From: a bacterium
Lineage (GTDB): Bacteria; Planctomycetota; Planctomycetia; Kolteriales; Kolteriaceae
Direction: 5' to 3'
Length of the DNA stretch: 64,000 nucleotides
Assembly (NCBI GenBank): GCA_019753235.1
Contig: JAIELF010000037.1
Coordinates: forward strand, 1 to 64,000
A program made the translations under genes and the position numbers. The notes under the pieces were generated by a model, which was given only the letters and a program-made list of their open reading frames with translations, had not been told where the DNA came from and made no database searches. Positions within the stretch are counted from its first letter, which is position 1. The number at the start of each line of letters is the position of its first letter. This document shows positions 1 to 8,572 of the stretch, piece after piece.

Positions 1-218
1 CTCAGGGAGCCTGGGGCAAAAATCGCGGCCGAATTGGCCGGGTTTGGTGAATGGTCGTTGGCTTCGGAACGCAAACATCAATCGATCCATTTATTCCAGT
101 TTGTCCCAGGTCGGATCTTTGATCTTGACGCGAGAAGCGATCGTATGCACGTTCCTCACCGGTTCATGCATGATGGTACGTCGCCACAGTAAGCGACAAC
201 GGAAAGGATTCCGCCCTC

Positions 219-2408
219 GTGATCAGGCGTGCTCTTCGATTTGTTCTTGCACTGCACAATCATCAGCCGATCGGGAATTTCGGCAACGTGATCGAGGCAG
301 CCTATCACGACAGTTACGCCCCGTTTTTAGAAGTCATCGAACAGTATCCCGATATTCCGTTTTGCCTGCACACCAGCGGTTGCCTGATGGAGTGGCTCGC
401 GGAGCATCAACCATCCTACGTGACAAGACTTCGCGAGATGGTCGGGCGCGGGCAGGTCGAGATTCTCGGCGGGGGTTTCTACGAGCCGATTTTGCCGATG
501 ATCCCGCCACGCGATCGTGTCGGACAGATTGCCGGGTACTCCGCCTATCTCGAAGATCTTCTGGAGACATCCGTCCGCGGGATGTGGATGGCCGAGCGTG
601 TCTGGGAGCAGTCGCTGACCAGTGATCTCGTTCAAGCAGGCATCGAGTACACGATCCTTGATGACTTTCACTTTCGGCAAGCAGGTTTATCCGACAGCGA
701 ACTCAACGGCTACTTCACGACCGAGAATCAAGGAGACGTGTTAAAGCTATTTCCTGGCAGCGAGCCGATGCGCTACATGATTCCGTTTCAGGAGGTTGAT
801 CATTGCATCCATTGGCTTCGCCAGATCTATGATCGCCATCCCCATGCGGTCGTCGTCTTTGCCGATGACGGCGAGAAGTTCGGTACTTGGCCCAACACGA
901 AGTCGCACGTCTATGAGCAAGGGTGGTTGGTCCGATTTTTGAACGCGCTGCGGGGACATCAAGATTGGATCGATGTGACTACCCTGGCGGCGTGTGTCGA
1001 TTCGCTTCCCTCGGCAGGACATCTCTACGTGCCAGATGCTTCGTACCGCGAGATGACGGAATGGGTTCTGCCTGCGGATCGTTCGCCGTCCTACGAGGCA
1101 ATCCGATCGAAACTGGGGGAAACTTCTTGGCAACACGAGCGAGCCAGCTTCGTGCGGGCCGGTTATTGGCGGAACTTTAAGGCAAAGTATCCCGAAACGC
1201 GAGAGATGTACGCTCGCATGATGGAGATCTCGGGCCGACTCGATCGTCTCATCCGCGAGGATCGGCAAGCGGTCGGCGATCACCGGCTGTACGAAGCGCG
1301 TCGGGCACTTTATCGAGGCCAATGCAATTGCCCCTATTGGCATGGCGCTTTTGGCGGACTTTATCTCCCTCATCTACGGAGCGCGATCTACGAGCAATTG
1401 CTCGGGGCCGAGAAAGCTCTCGATCAATTCGAACATGCAGATAAATCGTACCTAAACCTATCGAGCGAAGACTTTGATTTTGATGGAGTCAAAGAGATCA
1501 AGCTCGCCAACAACGAACTCGCGGTTTACCTTTCACCTCAACGGGGTGGTTCCATCTACGAACTTGATGTTCTCGATGTCACTCGCAATCTGGCCGCTTC
1601 GCTGACTCGGCGACCCGAAGCGTATCACGCGAAAATTCGCCAGGATCAACAGCTTCATCACACGGAAAATGCTCAAAGCATCCATGACGGAATCCGCTGT
1701 AAAGAAGAAGGACTTGATCGGCATCTCGTGTACGACGCCTATCGCCGGGGAAGTCTCATCGAACATTTACTCCCTGGCGATGTTGCGATCGAGTCTGCCC
1801 ACGATTGGGCGGGTCAATCGTTTTTCTCCTCTTGGTCAGTCCCGTTTCGTTCCCGGACCGTGAAGGCTGCCGACCGCATCAGTGTCGAACTGCAGGGGGC
1901 CGCCGACGTTCTTGGTCAACCGGTGACCATTCTCAAGCAGATCGAACTCGAAAGGGGCAAATCGTCTCTAAGCGTTCGCTACCGGTTGTCTGGGATCGAC
2001 CGGCTCCCTTCCTTTCGCATGGCCATCGAATGGAATATCGCGGGATTAGCAACGGGCGCCGCAGATCGGTATTTCACCAGTGCCGAGGGGGAGCGATGGG
2101 GGCTACTGGGGGATGAGATTGCCATCGAGCAGACCCACTGGTTGGGGTTGGTCGATGAGTGGATCGGGATTGATGTAGGCTTGGGAAGTCGACAGCCTGC
2201 CTCGTTCGTGGCCTATCCGATCTCGACGGTCAGCCAATCCGAATCAGGATTCGAGAGAGTCCATCAACAGATCACCCTCGTTCAGTACTGGGACGTCCCG
2301 GTGGGAACCGCGGAATGGAGTGCCGAGGTGACGCTCTCCGCCGATACCTCCCGGGCACGCAGCCGACGTTTGCCCCTGCGGAAAGATGCAGCCACGAGCA
2401 TCGCTTGA
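219..2408 (+). CDS. GH57 4-alpha-glucanotransferase / alpha-amylase family protein
   Basis: This 729-residue protein is a glycoside hydrolase family 57 enzyme, probably a 4-alpha-glucanotransferase or amylase that remodels alpha-1,4-glucans in the cytoplasm. The conserved GH57 regions are in order: HNHQP (residues 13-17), GGGFYEP (84-90), WMAERVWE (123-130, with E126 in the position of the catalytic nucleophile) and FADDGEKFG (214-222, with the acid/base aspartate). The C-terminal half (about 400-729) matches the all-beta DUF1925/DUF1926 part seen in the Thermococcus litoralis-type enzyme, and the length fits that subfamily. No signal peptide is present. The GTG start is supported by GGAAAGG at 201-207. 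The 218 bases before it hold no recognisable gene. No glycogen genes flank it, so its substrate is inferred only from the family. Confidence 0.9.
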   Translation: MIRRALRFVLALHNHQPIGNFGNVIEAAYHDSYAPFLEVIEQYPDIPFCLHTSGCLMEWLAEHQPSYVTRLREMVGRGQVEILGGGFYEPILPMIPPRDRVGQIAGYSAYLEDLLETSVRGMWMAERVWEQSLTSDLVQAGIEYTILDDFHFRQAGLSDSELNGYFTTENQGDVLKLFPGSEPMRYMIPFQEVDHCIHWLRQIYDRHPHAVVVFADDGEKFGTWPNTKSHVYEQGWLVRFLNALRGHQDWIDVTTLAACVDSLPSAGHLYVPDASYREMTEWVLPADRSPSYEAIRSKLGETSWQHERASFVRAGYWRNFKAKYPETREMYARMMEISGRLDRLIREDRQAVGDHRLYEARRALYRGQCNCPYWHGAFGGLYLPHLRSAIYEQLLGAEKALDQFEHADKSYLNLSSEDFDFDGVKEIKLANNELAVYLSPQRGGSIYELDVLDVTRNLAASLTRRPEAYHAKIRQDQQLHHTENAQSIHDGIRCKEEGLDRHLVYDAYRRGSLIEHLLPGDVAIESAHDWAGQSFFSSWSVPFRSRTVKAADRISVELQGAADVLGQPVTILKQIELERGKSSLSVRYRLSGIDRLPSFRMAIEWNIAGLATGAADRYFTSAEGERWGLLGDEIAIEQTHWLGLVDEWIGIDVGLGSRQPASFVAYPISTVSQSESGFERVHQQITLVQYWDVPVGTAEWSAEVTLSADTSRARSRRLPLRKDAATSIA

Positions 2409-2908
2409 CGGATGTCTTTGGGGATCGATCTCGTCGAGCAATCGTCCGATACTGCCAGCGTCAGAGTTTCGTTTCTGTGTCGCGTATTTCTCGATCAAGA
2501 ATTTTTCCTGTGATGCTCGAACCAATAGAGGGGTCTCGAAATCACTTCATTCAAGTGTTGCTGAAACGAATAGCTGGAACACTGTGATTCAAAAGGTCGA
2601 GAGGGACGGGGACTGAAGTCTTGTTCGTAAGGACAAAGGAAAGCGGAATCGAGTTCTTGCAAAATCGGACGCGATTCAAGATTAAAGTTTCTTTGCGAAA
2701 CCCCCTAGGAGGGGTATGTTAACACGTGCCAGCCTGTATCCCTGACGGTTCCGCTCGTGGCTGGCAATGCGAGCGGTAGTGGGCGAACCGTCAGGGATTT
2801 TTCTGATTCCCTTCCTACCTCCTTGGTCATTCTCGTTGCTCGGCTTTCGCAGAGTTCCTAGATTCCGTCGGTCCCTGTTATTTGGGTCCCCCGGGAGCTT
2901 GACGTCCG
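2409..2908. other. Intergenic region without a supported gene
   Basis: These 500 bases separate the GH57 gene from the gamma-carbonic anhydrase-like gene. Apart from the hairpin and T-run near 2739-2802, nothing was recognised. Short open frames on both strands here have no ribosome-binding site, no family resemblance and no low-complexity or membrane pattern. Confidence 0.5.
2702..2802 (+). terminator. Nested hairpin followed by T-run
   Basis: A 13-bp inverted repeat (TCCCTGACGGTTC at 2739-2751 with GAACCGTCAGGGA at 2785-2797) encloses a second stem (CGCTCG with CGAGCG) and is followed by TTTTT at 2798-2802. A small CCCC/GGGG hairpin lies just before it at 2702-2714. The simplest reading is an intrinsic terminator on the plus strand. 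It lies about 330 bases after the GH57 stop and 110 bases before the carbonic-anhydrase-like gene, so it could instead be an attenuator or leader structure for that gene. Confidence 0.6.
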
Positions 2909-3430
2909 ATGCTATCAACACGTTTCCGTCCAGATTTGGTTGCGAGCGATGTCTTTATCGCTCGTGGGGCGGTGGTGACAGGCGACGTCACGCTTGAGGC
3001 TGGCTCTAGCGTTTGGTTCAATGCCGTGCTTCGAGGCGATACGGAAAAGGTGACCGTCGGGAATCGATCGAACATTCAAGATGGCGCGATCCTTCATGCC
3101 GACCCTGGTTTTCCATGTGCGATCGGCCAGGAAGTCAGCGTGGGACACGCCGCCATCGTTCATGGGGCAATCATCAAGGATCGGGTCATCGTCGGGATGC
3201 ATGCCACGGTGTTGAACGGCGCGGTGATCGGCGAGAATTCGATTATTGGGGCCGGTTCGCTGGTCAAAGAGGGGATGCAAGTCCCGCCCTATTCGCTGGT
3301 CGTCGGCGTGCCAGGCAGGGTCGTTCGCGCCACGAACGGTGCAGATCAAGCAATGATCGAGTTGACGGCGCTGCACTATGTAGAATCAGCCATCGAGTAT
3401 CGCCGAACCAGCGATCCGGATGCCTCTTGA
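2909..3430 (+). CDS. Gamma-class carbonic anhydrase-like hexapeptide protein
   Basis: This 173-residue protein is a left-handed beta-helix protein of the YrdA/PaaY/gamma-carbonic anhydrase family. Hexapeptide repeats of the type V-x-G-x-x-x run from about residue 18 to 140. The three zinc-ligand histidines are present: H63 (ILHAD), H80 (SVGHAA) and H85 (IVHG), so a metal-binding trimer is likely. Known members are carbonic anhydrases or thioesterase/acyltransferase-like enzymes of unclear substrate, so the exact reaction is open. The length matches the family (170-190 residues). It stands alone, and its stop is followed by a bidirectional hairpin shared with the convergent small gene. Confidence 0.85.
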   Translation: MLSTRFRPDLVASDVFIARGAVVTGDVTLEAGSSVWFNAVLRGDTEKVTVGNRSNIQDGAILHADPGFPCAIGQEVSVGHAAIVHGAIIKDRVIVGMHATVLNGAVIGENSIIGAGSLVKEGMQVPPYSLVVGVPGRVVRATNGADQAMIELTALHYVESAIEYRRTSDPDAS

Positions 3431-3525
3431 CCAAGATTGATTTTGGCTTGGGAAGGACCCGTCCATCGACCGTCGCCAATGGGTGGTCGAAGGAAGACTG
3501 GCACATCGTTTCTATCGAGAAACGG

Positions 3526-3558
3526 GAAAACCCGGGGTAGAAGAAATCTCCCCGGGTT
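3526..3558 (-). terminator. Terminator hairpin between convergent genes
   Basis: AACCCGGGG at 3529-3537 pairs with CCCCGGGTT at 3550-3558 (9 bp, 12-base loop). Read on the minus strand the stem is followed by TTTTCCC, so it fits an intrinsic terminator for the small basic protein gene ending at 3590. It may also stop plus-strand transcripts from the carbonic-anhydrase-like gene. Confidence 0.65.
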
Positions 3559-3589
3559 ACGCGGTGTCCGTTGATACAGAGCCAATCGA

Positions 3590-3958
3590 TCAGACGAGTT
3601 TGGCCGAGACCGTTCGTCGAGCGGTTCGAAGGCTGTCGGCGAGGGTAGTATCCCCCATCGAGTCGGCCGCGCCGATCAACGCGTCAAGAGCCTGCTCGAT
3701 TGCCAGGTAAGAACTGCTGCCTGCAGCGCGTGGCGGACGGCCTGGGCCGCGACCCGAACCGGGTGGTCGACCTCGTCGCTTCTTGCCGGTGCCGAGCTTG
3801 CTCTTGACCTGATAGAAGAGGGTAGCGGTGATTTCGCCGCTCTGTCCCGCCTTCTTCCAGGCTTCGTTGATTTCCGAGAGTTTGGCTTCCGGCTTGGTTG
3901 CCAATTGCTTACGAATGAATTCCGATCGACTCGGACTTCCCGCCTTACGACCTGCCAT
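3590..3958 (-). CDS. Small basic AT-hook-like DNA-binding protein
   Basis: This 122-residue protein starts MAGRKAGSPSRSEFIR and has two visible parts. Residues about 10-55 look like the short helical region seen in planctomycete proteins with the pattern S-x-x-IR-x-x-L-x-x-x-P followed by V-K-S/Y-K, probably a winged-helix-like fold. Residues about 58-75 contain GRPPGSGRGPGRPP, two AT-hook-like GRP cores that bind the minor groove. The C-terminal part (about 80-122) is helical. A nucleoid-associated or transcriptional role is inferred from composition and motifs; no direct homologue with known function is recalled. It ends at a good terminator hairpin and stands alone, convergent with the preceding gene. 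Confidence 0.75.
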   Translation of the reverse strand: MAGRKAGSPSRSEFIRKQLATKPEAKLSEINEAWKKAGQSGEITATLFYQVKSKLGTGKKRRGRPPGSGRGPGRPPRAAGSSSYLAIEQALDALIGAADSMGDTTLADSLRTARRTVSAKLV

Positions 3959-5300
3959 GAATGGCCCTTTCTAAGTGACGACTCTCCGCGAGGTTTTCCT
4001 GGTCGCCTGCCGACTCGATGCCGACGAGCCATCTTGGAATCAAAAAACTCGCGCTATCCCAAACTACTGGATGTCGGCTCGTCTGTCGAAACGGCTCGAC
4101 GACGACACTCAACCGACACCTGCAAGGGCGGGGGCGAATATCCTTCTACCATCGGCAAGGATTCGTCCCCTCGCCGGATGGTTTCGAAGGTGCCGATCGT
4201 TCCGCAAGGGGAAACGACGGCAGACAAAGCATGGTGCACAAACGAGGCGGAGGCACTGACGAAATTCGATGGCCCGCTTTTCGTTCGCTACCAGAAGGCT
4301 CGCTCGGCTTATCGACGCGATCACCCCGACGATTCTCGGGGACCCACTTCGATAAAGGCTTCCAGAGAGTTCCCAGTCTGTAAGGGGAGCAGACGGGTGA
4401 ATTAGAAACTCTCTTCTTCCCGACCCGATACTAGCCAACCTTTCTCAACCCTCACCATGGGAAATGGAGCATAGGAATTCAAGGGAGGCGGATATTTTAT
4501 GGTTGAAAAGCCGACGATTTTAATCTCGCTACCGTCTATTTGTCGGTTCAATCCAAGGATTTGATCACGGTCAGAATCAACCTGAAGTGAAAGAAATAAT
4601 CGCTTTTTACTCTCCATTATCGAAGGCATTTTCACGCTACGGATCGTTAGATCTCGGGTCCGATAGGTCTTTGTTCACCTATTGATGTTCTTGCCAAAAG
4701 AGATCCCATCGATTCGACAAATAGGGCTGCGGATGTTTCGAAAATGAATCCCTATCGTCATCGACGTGAAGAGTGAAAGTGATGCAGGCCATCAGCCCGA
4801 TCGATTGTTCATCGGTCAAATCCACTTCGGCATCGTCCAGAGGCATCTCCGCTTCGCTTGGCTAATTCATTGTCGGTGGAGAGTTCCGATGGATCTTTGC
4901 ATGGGCCTGCGCCGACCTTCGCCCAGAAGTTTCATGCAAATTTGGAAACGAGTCGATTCTTGCACTCCCCATCGATCCCTCGGCAAACCTCTCGCTGGTC
5001 CGTTCTCGAGCGATCGTGGTGACGATGGTAACTCTTTCACACGGGATAGGCGTTTATTCGCCGATCGATTCGACGAAATTTGAACGATACTCGACCGTTC
5101 GTGTGCCAAAATCACGGAGATCACCTCTTTGTTCATGATGGGCCCCAATGTTCGGTTTGCCGGGCCTCGCGATCAAGAGGATGCGTCAACTCGTCCTGGA
5201 CAAAAGTTCTGTATCGTGCTAACAGGCTCTATCTTGGTTCAACGCCTGACAGGGATGACCAAGGCCCGAGATCGGTTTTGCCCGAGAGGAGATGGAAGGA
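3959..5300. other. Gene-poor 1.3 kb stretch
   Basis: This is the longest stretch in the window without a gene I can support. It contains several open frames of 60-120 codons on both strands, but none has a convincing ribosome-binding site, a recognisable fold or membrane pattern, and they overlap each other. A sub-region around 4430-4760 is visibly richer in A+T than the surroundings and includes a 77-codon minus-strand frame (4402-4635) with a non-repetitive mixed composition that could just be real. The stretch may hold gene remnants, promoters or an unrecognised RNA. Confidence 0.4.
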
Positions 5301-5798
5301 ATGATTCCGGGTTTTCTGCCCTTCAGTCGGGCGACCATCATGTTCGACGTGGTGGCAGTTGCCTTAATTGCGTTCTTGCCCGCGCTGGCATTCAGCATTG
5401 CACTGGTTAAGCGGGGTCATTACCTGCTGCACAAAAGAATTCAGGTCGCCCTGGGGGTCATTTTGCTCATCACCGTGGTTTTATTCGAAGTCGATGTGCA
5501 GATGTCGAAGCTTGTCGTCGAGGGGGGCTGGCGCACATTAACGGTGGAATCTCCCTATCATGGTAAGCCGATTGACAACCTCCTTCGAATCCATCTTGTT
5601 TTCGCCACGATGACGGCCCTGCTTTGGATCGTCACGATCGTTCAAGCCTTGATGAACTTTCCAAAGATCCCCGTTCCGGGACCATATAGCCGAAACCACA
5701 AGATGCTCGGGTGGGCCTCGACGGTCGGGATGTTTATCACCTGCACCACGGGCTGGACGTTCTACTACATGGCCTTTGTGGCAACGAAAACGCCGTGA
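5301..5798 (+). CDS. DUF420 family membrane protein
   Basis: This protein of about 165 residues has four to five hydrophobic segments: near residues 11-30, 40-58, 92-115 and 135-155. It matches the DUF420 family (CtaM/YozB-like), whose members in other bacteria are linked to cytochrome c oxidase maturation. Characteristic features are histidines next to the helices (RGHYLLHKR, LLRIHLVFA, SRNHKMLG) and the closing TTGWTFYYM. The longest frame begins at 5292, but GAGGAG at 5286-5291 sits directly against that ATG and 9 bases before the ATG at 5301, so 5301 is preferred. No oxidase genes are nearby, so the role is inferred from the family only. Confidence 0.8.
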   Translation: MIPGFLPFSRATIMFDVVAVALIAFLPALAFSIALVKRGHYLLHKRIQVALGVILLITVVLFEVDVQMSKLVVEGGWRTLTVESPYHGKPIDNLLRIHLVFATMTALLWIVTIVQALMNFPKIPVPGPYSRNHKMLGWASTVGMFITCTTGWTFYYMAFVATKTP

Positions 5799-5855
5799 CC
5801 GACCCTGGCAATCGAAGAGTCGTCCCGGCGAAGCCTTCCTTACTAGTGGATCAAA

Positions 5856-5899
5856 AAAGCGAAACCCGCACGCGATCCGATGAAAGATCCCGGCGGGTT
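5856..5899 (-). terminator. Terminator of the PEP-CTERM gene
   Basis: AACCCGC at 5863-5869 pairs with GCGGGTT at 5893-5899, with an inner GATC/GATC pairing. On the minus strand the stem is followed by TCGCTTTTTT, as expected of an intrinsic terminator for the gene ending at 5929. The convergent DUF420 gene ends at 5798, so the element may act in both directions. Confidence 0.6.
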
Positions 5900-5928
5900 G
5901 ACACGCTATCGTCACTGCTTCGTTTTAC

Positions 5929-6744
5929 CTATCCCGCAGTCTGCACCTTTGACCGAATCATCCGATAGGCGGGAGCGAACAATACCCCCGCCAAAGCGAC
6001 TCCCATCAGCAGGAAGCTATTGGATTCCGGCACGGCCGTAAAACCGACCTCGGCACTGGAGTACAGGATGATTTGATCCCCCTGTCCTCGAAGATCGAAG
6101 CAAAAATACGCGCCGACGGCCGGGTTGGTCAGCGGTCCGATGATCGGTGTCGGCCCGTGGGTGACCAAATTGTAGGGGAGCGGAGGACTCGACGCGGGAA
6201 GAAGAGGATTGAAGTAGGGAGGCAATCCCGGAACAGGCAGCGTCGTGATTTGACCACTGACGAAACCTTGCCACTGACAGATGATATCTTGGGCAACCGG
6301 AACCAAAGCTCCCGTCGCATGGCCGACGTAAGCATCGAGCGAGTCTGCCGCGGTAATGCCGGTATAAGTTCCTGGAAACACATGCGAAAAGGTGATGTCG
6401 AGTTGTCCGGGCGTATTGGTCAAAGCTTCGCCCGTAAAATTCGTCAGACGTAAATTCGCGTTTGGGCTTCCGATCAGGGCTGTCTGGTTCGGCCCTGCCA
6501 ACAAATCAACGGTTCCGATCAGAGAGTAACTTCCGACAGTAGTGTTGAAGTCTAGAATTCCAATGGCTGGGTTCAGGTCTCCAATACCATTGTCGGTGAT
6601 GATCAAGGCTCCGGAATTGAAGTCGATGACCAGGGCTTGCGAATCCTCAACATGGCCGGCCATTGATCCGACGACGGCAGATAAAACGAGAAGACGGTTG
6701 CATCCCTTTCTAAGAAGAGCGCGCAAAAATAGATTCATGTTCAT
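5929..6744 (-). CDS. Exported protein with PEP-CTERM sorting signal
   Basis: This 271-residue protein carries an N-terminal signal peptide (LRALLRKG, then LLVLSAVVGSMAG) and a C-terminal tripartite sorting signal: VPES near residue 239, a hydrophobic helix (SFLLMGVALAGVLFAPAY) and a basic tail (RMIRSK). This is the PEP-CTERM arrangement, which in Gram-negative bacteria directs proteins to exosortase and the surface. The central part is beta-rich and mentions no enzyme motif; it reads like a beta-sandwich surface protein. The longest frame starts at 6768, but GGGGGGAAC lies 5-9 bases before the ATG at 6744, so the shorter start is used. No exosortase gene is in the window. Confidence 0.8.
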   Translation of the reverse strand: MNMNLFLRALLRKGCNRLLVLSAVVGSMAGHVEDSQALVIDFNSGALIITDNGIGDLNPAIGILDFNTTVGSYSLIGTVDLLAGPNQTALIGSPNANLRLTNFTGEALTNTPGQLDITFSHVFPGTYTGITAADSLDAYVGHATGALVPVAQDIICQWQGFVSGQITTLPVPGLPPYFNPLLPASSPPLPYNLVTHGPTPIIGPLTNPAVGAYFCFDLRGQGDQIILYSSAEVGFTAVPESNSFLLMGVALAGVLFAPAYRMIRSKVQTAG

Positions 6745-7104
6745 GACAGTTCCCCCCGGGCGGCCCATAGACTTGCTGAAACGGAAGATAGGTAGGCGAT
6801 GTGCTGATCGTGGCCGGGCCGATCGTCTTTGTCAAACAGTTTCTTCATCATTCGTTCCAAGTGATGGAGAGTCGTTCCCGCCGCCAAAGATCGAATTTGA
6901 AGAAATCAATCCACACGATGGGACCATGGATGAGTCGAGACGGAAGGCCCGAGTCTCTGCATGCGATCAAGCCGGCGGAGGATCGGTGTCGAAAACGAAT
7001 GGGCGTATCGCACGAGCCTGGGAGCGTGCTGGATCATCGGATTTTTCGTTGGGGCCGTCCGTACAATGACGGCGTCCGGTTGCGAAGACGATCGGTGATC
7101 GCTG
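6745..7104. other. Divergent intergenic region
   Basis: These 360 bases lie between the divergent PEP-CTERM and ThiF-family genes and should hold both promoters. No clear -35/-10 pair, repeat or hairpin was recognised. Confidence 0.4.
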
Positions 7105-8181
7105 ATGGAAATCGCGAATCGTTTCAGATCCGAGGGGCGATTGAAAAGCTTACCCGCCATTGATCGCTACAGCAGGCAAGAGCGGTTCGCTTTGATCGGC
7201 AAAGAAGGGCAAGAGAAACTTCGCGCAAGCCGGGTCGCGGTGTGTGGTGTCGGGGCGCTCGGAACGGTGATTGCCGGAACGCTGGCCCGCGCGGGGGTCG
7301 GCTACCTTCGATTGATCGATCGGGACATCGTCGAGTGGAGCAACCTACAGCGGCAGATTCTCTTTGACGAAGAGGATGCTCGCACCGGAAGGCCCAAAGC
7401 CGAGGCTGCCGCTAAGCATTTATCGCTGATCAATAAAGACGTCACCGTCGAGCCGATCGCCACCGAACTCAACGCCCGCAGCGCTCAAGATCTATTGAGC
7501 AACGTCGATCTGATTGTCGATGGATGTGATAACTTCGACACGCGTTTCTTAATCAACGATTTCTCTTTGCGACACCGAGTCCCTTGGATCTACGGTGGCG
7601 CGATCGGGGCCAGCGGTCAGTCGATGACGATTCTGCCCGGCCGAACTCCTTGTCTTCGGTGCTTGATCGAAACGCCACCGCCGCCTGGCTCGTTGCCGAC
7701 GTGCGAGACCGCGGGGATCATCGCGCCGGCGAGCATGATCATTGCATCGATCGAGTCGGCCGAGGCGATTAAGATTCTCGCTGGCCAATCGATTGCGGTG
7801 ACGCCGGGCCTGTTCGTGCTTGATCTTTGGAATGGGACCAGCAAGCGGATCAACTTAGATTCATTGAAAGACAATCCCCATTGTCCTGCTTGTGGCCGAG
7901 GTGAGTACCCTTGGTTAGAGGGAACACTCGGATCGAGCACCACGTCGCTTTGCGGTCGGGATGCGGTGCAGGTGATTCCCTCGCGAGCGGAGGGTGTTGA
8001 TTGGGAACGTCTGAAACGGGACCTATCGATCAAGCCAGGCGTTCAATTGACGCCGTTCTTAGTTCGTTTCGAGGCGGAGGGGTTCGAGTTCAGCGTCTTT
8101 CGCGATGGCCGAGCCATTATTCGCGGCACCGATGATGTGGTGCTGGCCCGTTCGCTTTATGCTCGGCACATCGGTTGTTGA
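7105..8181 (+). CDS. ThiF/MoeB/HesA family adenylyltransferase
   Basis: This 358-residue protein is an E1-like enzyme that would adenylate the C-terminal glycine of a ThiS/MoaD-type sulfur carrier. It shows the opening RYSRQERF (22-29), the nucleotide loop GVGALGT (49-55), the DRDIVEWSNLQRQ segment (71-83), and the two zinc pairs CLRC near 183 and CPAC near 266. After the second pair it has about 90 extra residues, with an SLCGRDAVQV element seen in some stand-alone ThiF proteins. No ThiS, MoaD or rhodanese domain is adjacent, so thiamine versus molybdopterin cannot be decided. The ATG at 7105 has only a weak GGTGATC before it. Confidence 0.88.
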   Translation: MEIANRFRSEGRLKSLPAIDRYSRQERFALIGKEGQEKLRASRVAVCGVGALGTVIAGTLARAGVGYLRLIDRDIVEWSNLQRQILFDEEDARTGRPKAEAAAKHLSLINKDVTVEPIATELNARSAQDLLSNVDLIVDGCDNFDTRFLINDFSLRHRVPWIYGGAIGASGQSMTILPGRTPCLRCLIETPPPPGSLPTCETAGIIAPASMIIASIESAEAIKILAGQSIAVTPGLFVLDLWNGTSKRINLDSLKDNPHCPACGRGEYPWLEGTLGSSTTSLCGRDAVQVIPSRAEGVDWERLKRDLSIKPGVQLTPFLVRFEAEGFEFSVFRDGRAIIRGTDDVVLARSLYARHIGC

Positions 8182-8191
8182 TTGATCAATA

Positions 8192-8467
8192 TCAAGGCTT
8201 CGGACGGGCGGGGGCATCGGTTTCGGGTGGTGTCACGCCGCGCGATCCGGTGACTCGGCCGGGGGTTGCCTTGGGGTCGTCGGCCAAGGTTCGGTTCGAT
8301 CGCGATGCCGCCAGCCGTTGGCGAATGACATCCTCAGAAACCTTCTCTTCCTTCGCCAGGGCCTTGACGTAGGAGTCGGGTACTTGCGGATTCATCACCA
8401 GCGATCGATGAGGCGATGAACATCCCGCCAACGTGAGTGATGCCGCTAGCCACCATGCTTTTCGCAT
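8192..8467 (-). CDS. Small lipoprotein
   Basis: This 91-residue protein starts MRKAWWLAASLTLAGCSS, a typical lipoprotein signal peptide with lipobox LAGC; the cysteine would be lipidated after cleavage. The mature part is short and hydrophilic, with a helical segment (YVKALAKEEKVSEDVIRQRL) and a proline/threonine-rich tail ending PARPKP. The frame is open to 8491, but GAGGA precedes the ATG at 8467 at a good distance, and only this start puts the signal peptide at the N terminus. It is convergent with the ThiF-family gene, with only 10 bases between stops. Function unknown. Confidence 0.7.
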   Translation of the reverse strand: MRKAWWLAASLTLAGCSSPHRSLVMNPQVPDSYVKALAKEEKVSEDVIRQRLAASRSNRTLADDPKATPGRVTGSRGVTPPETDAPARPKP

Positions 8468-8572
8468 CGGCCTGTTCCTCGAAAACAACATGAACGCACT
8501 TGTTGACGACGGCAGATAGAAGAACTTCGAAAACGATGCAAGAGATGTTTCTCTCTCAGAGATGGCGGGAGT

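Noticed and set aside
1-218. Possible end of a gene upstream of the GH57 gene
   Set aside because: An open frame from 44 to 625 runs through the GH57 gene in another frame and has no recognisable features.
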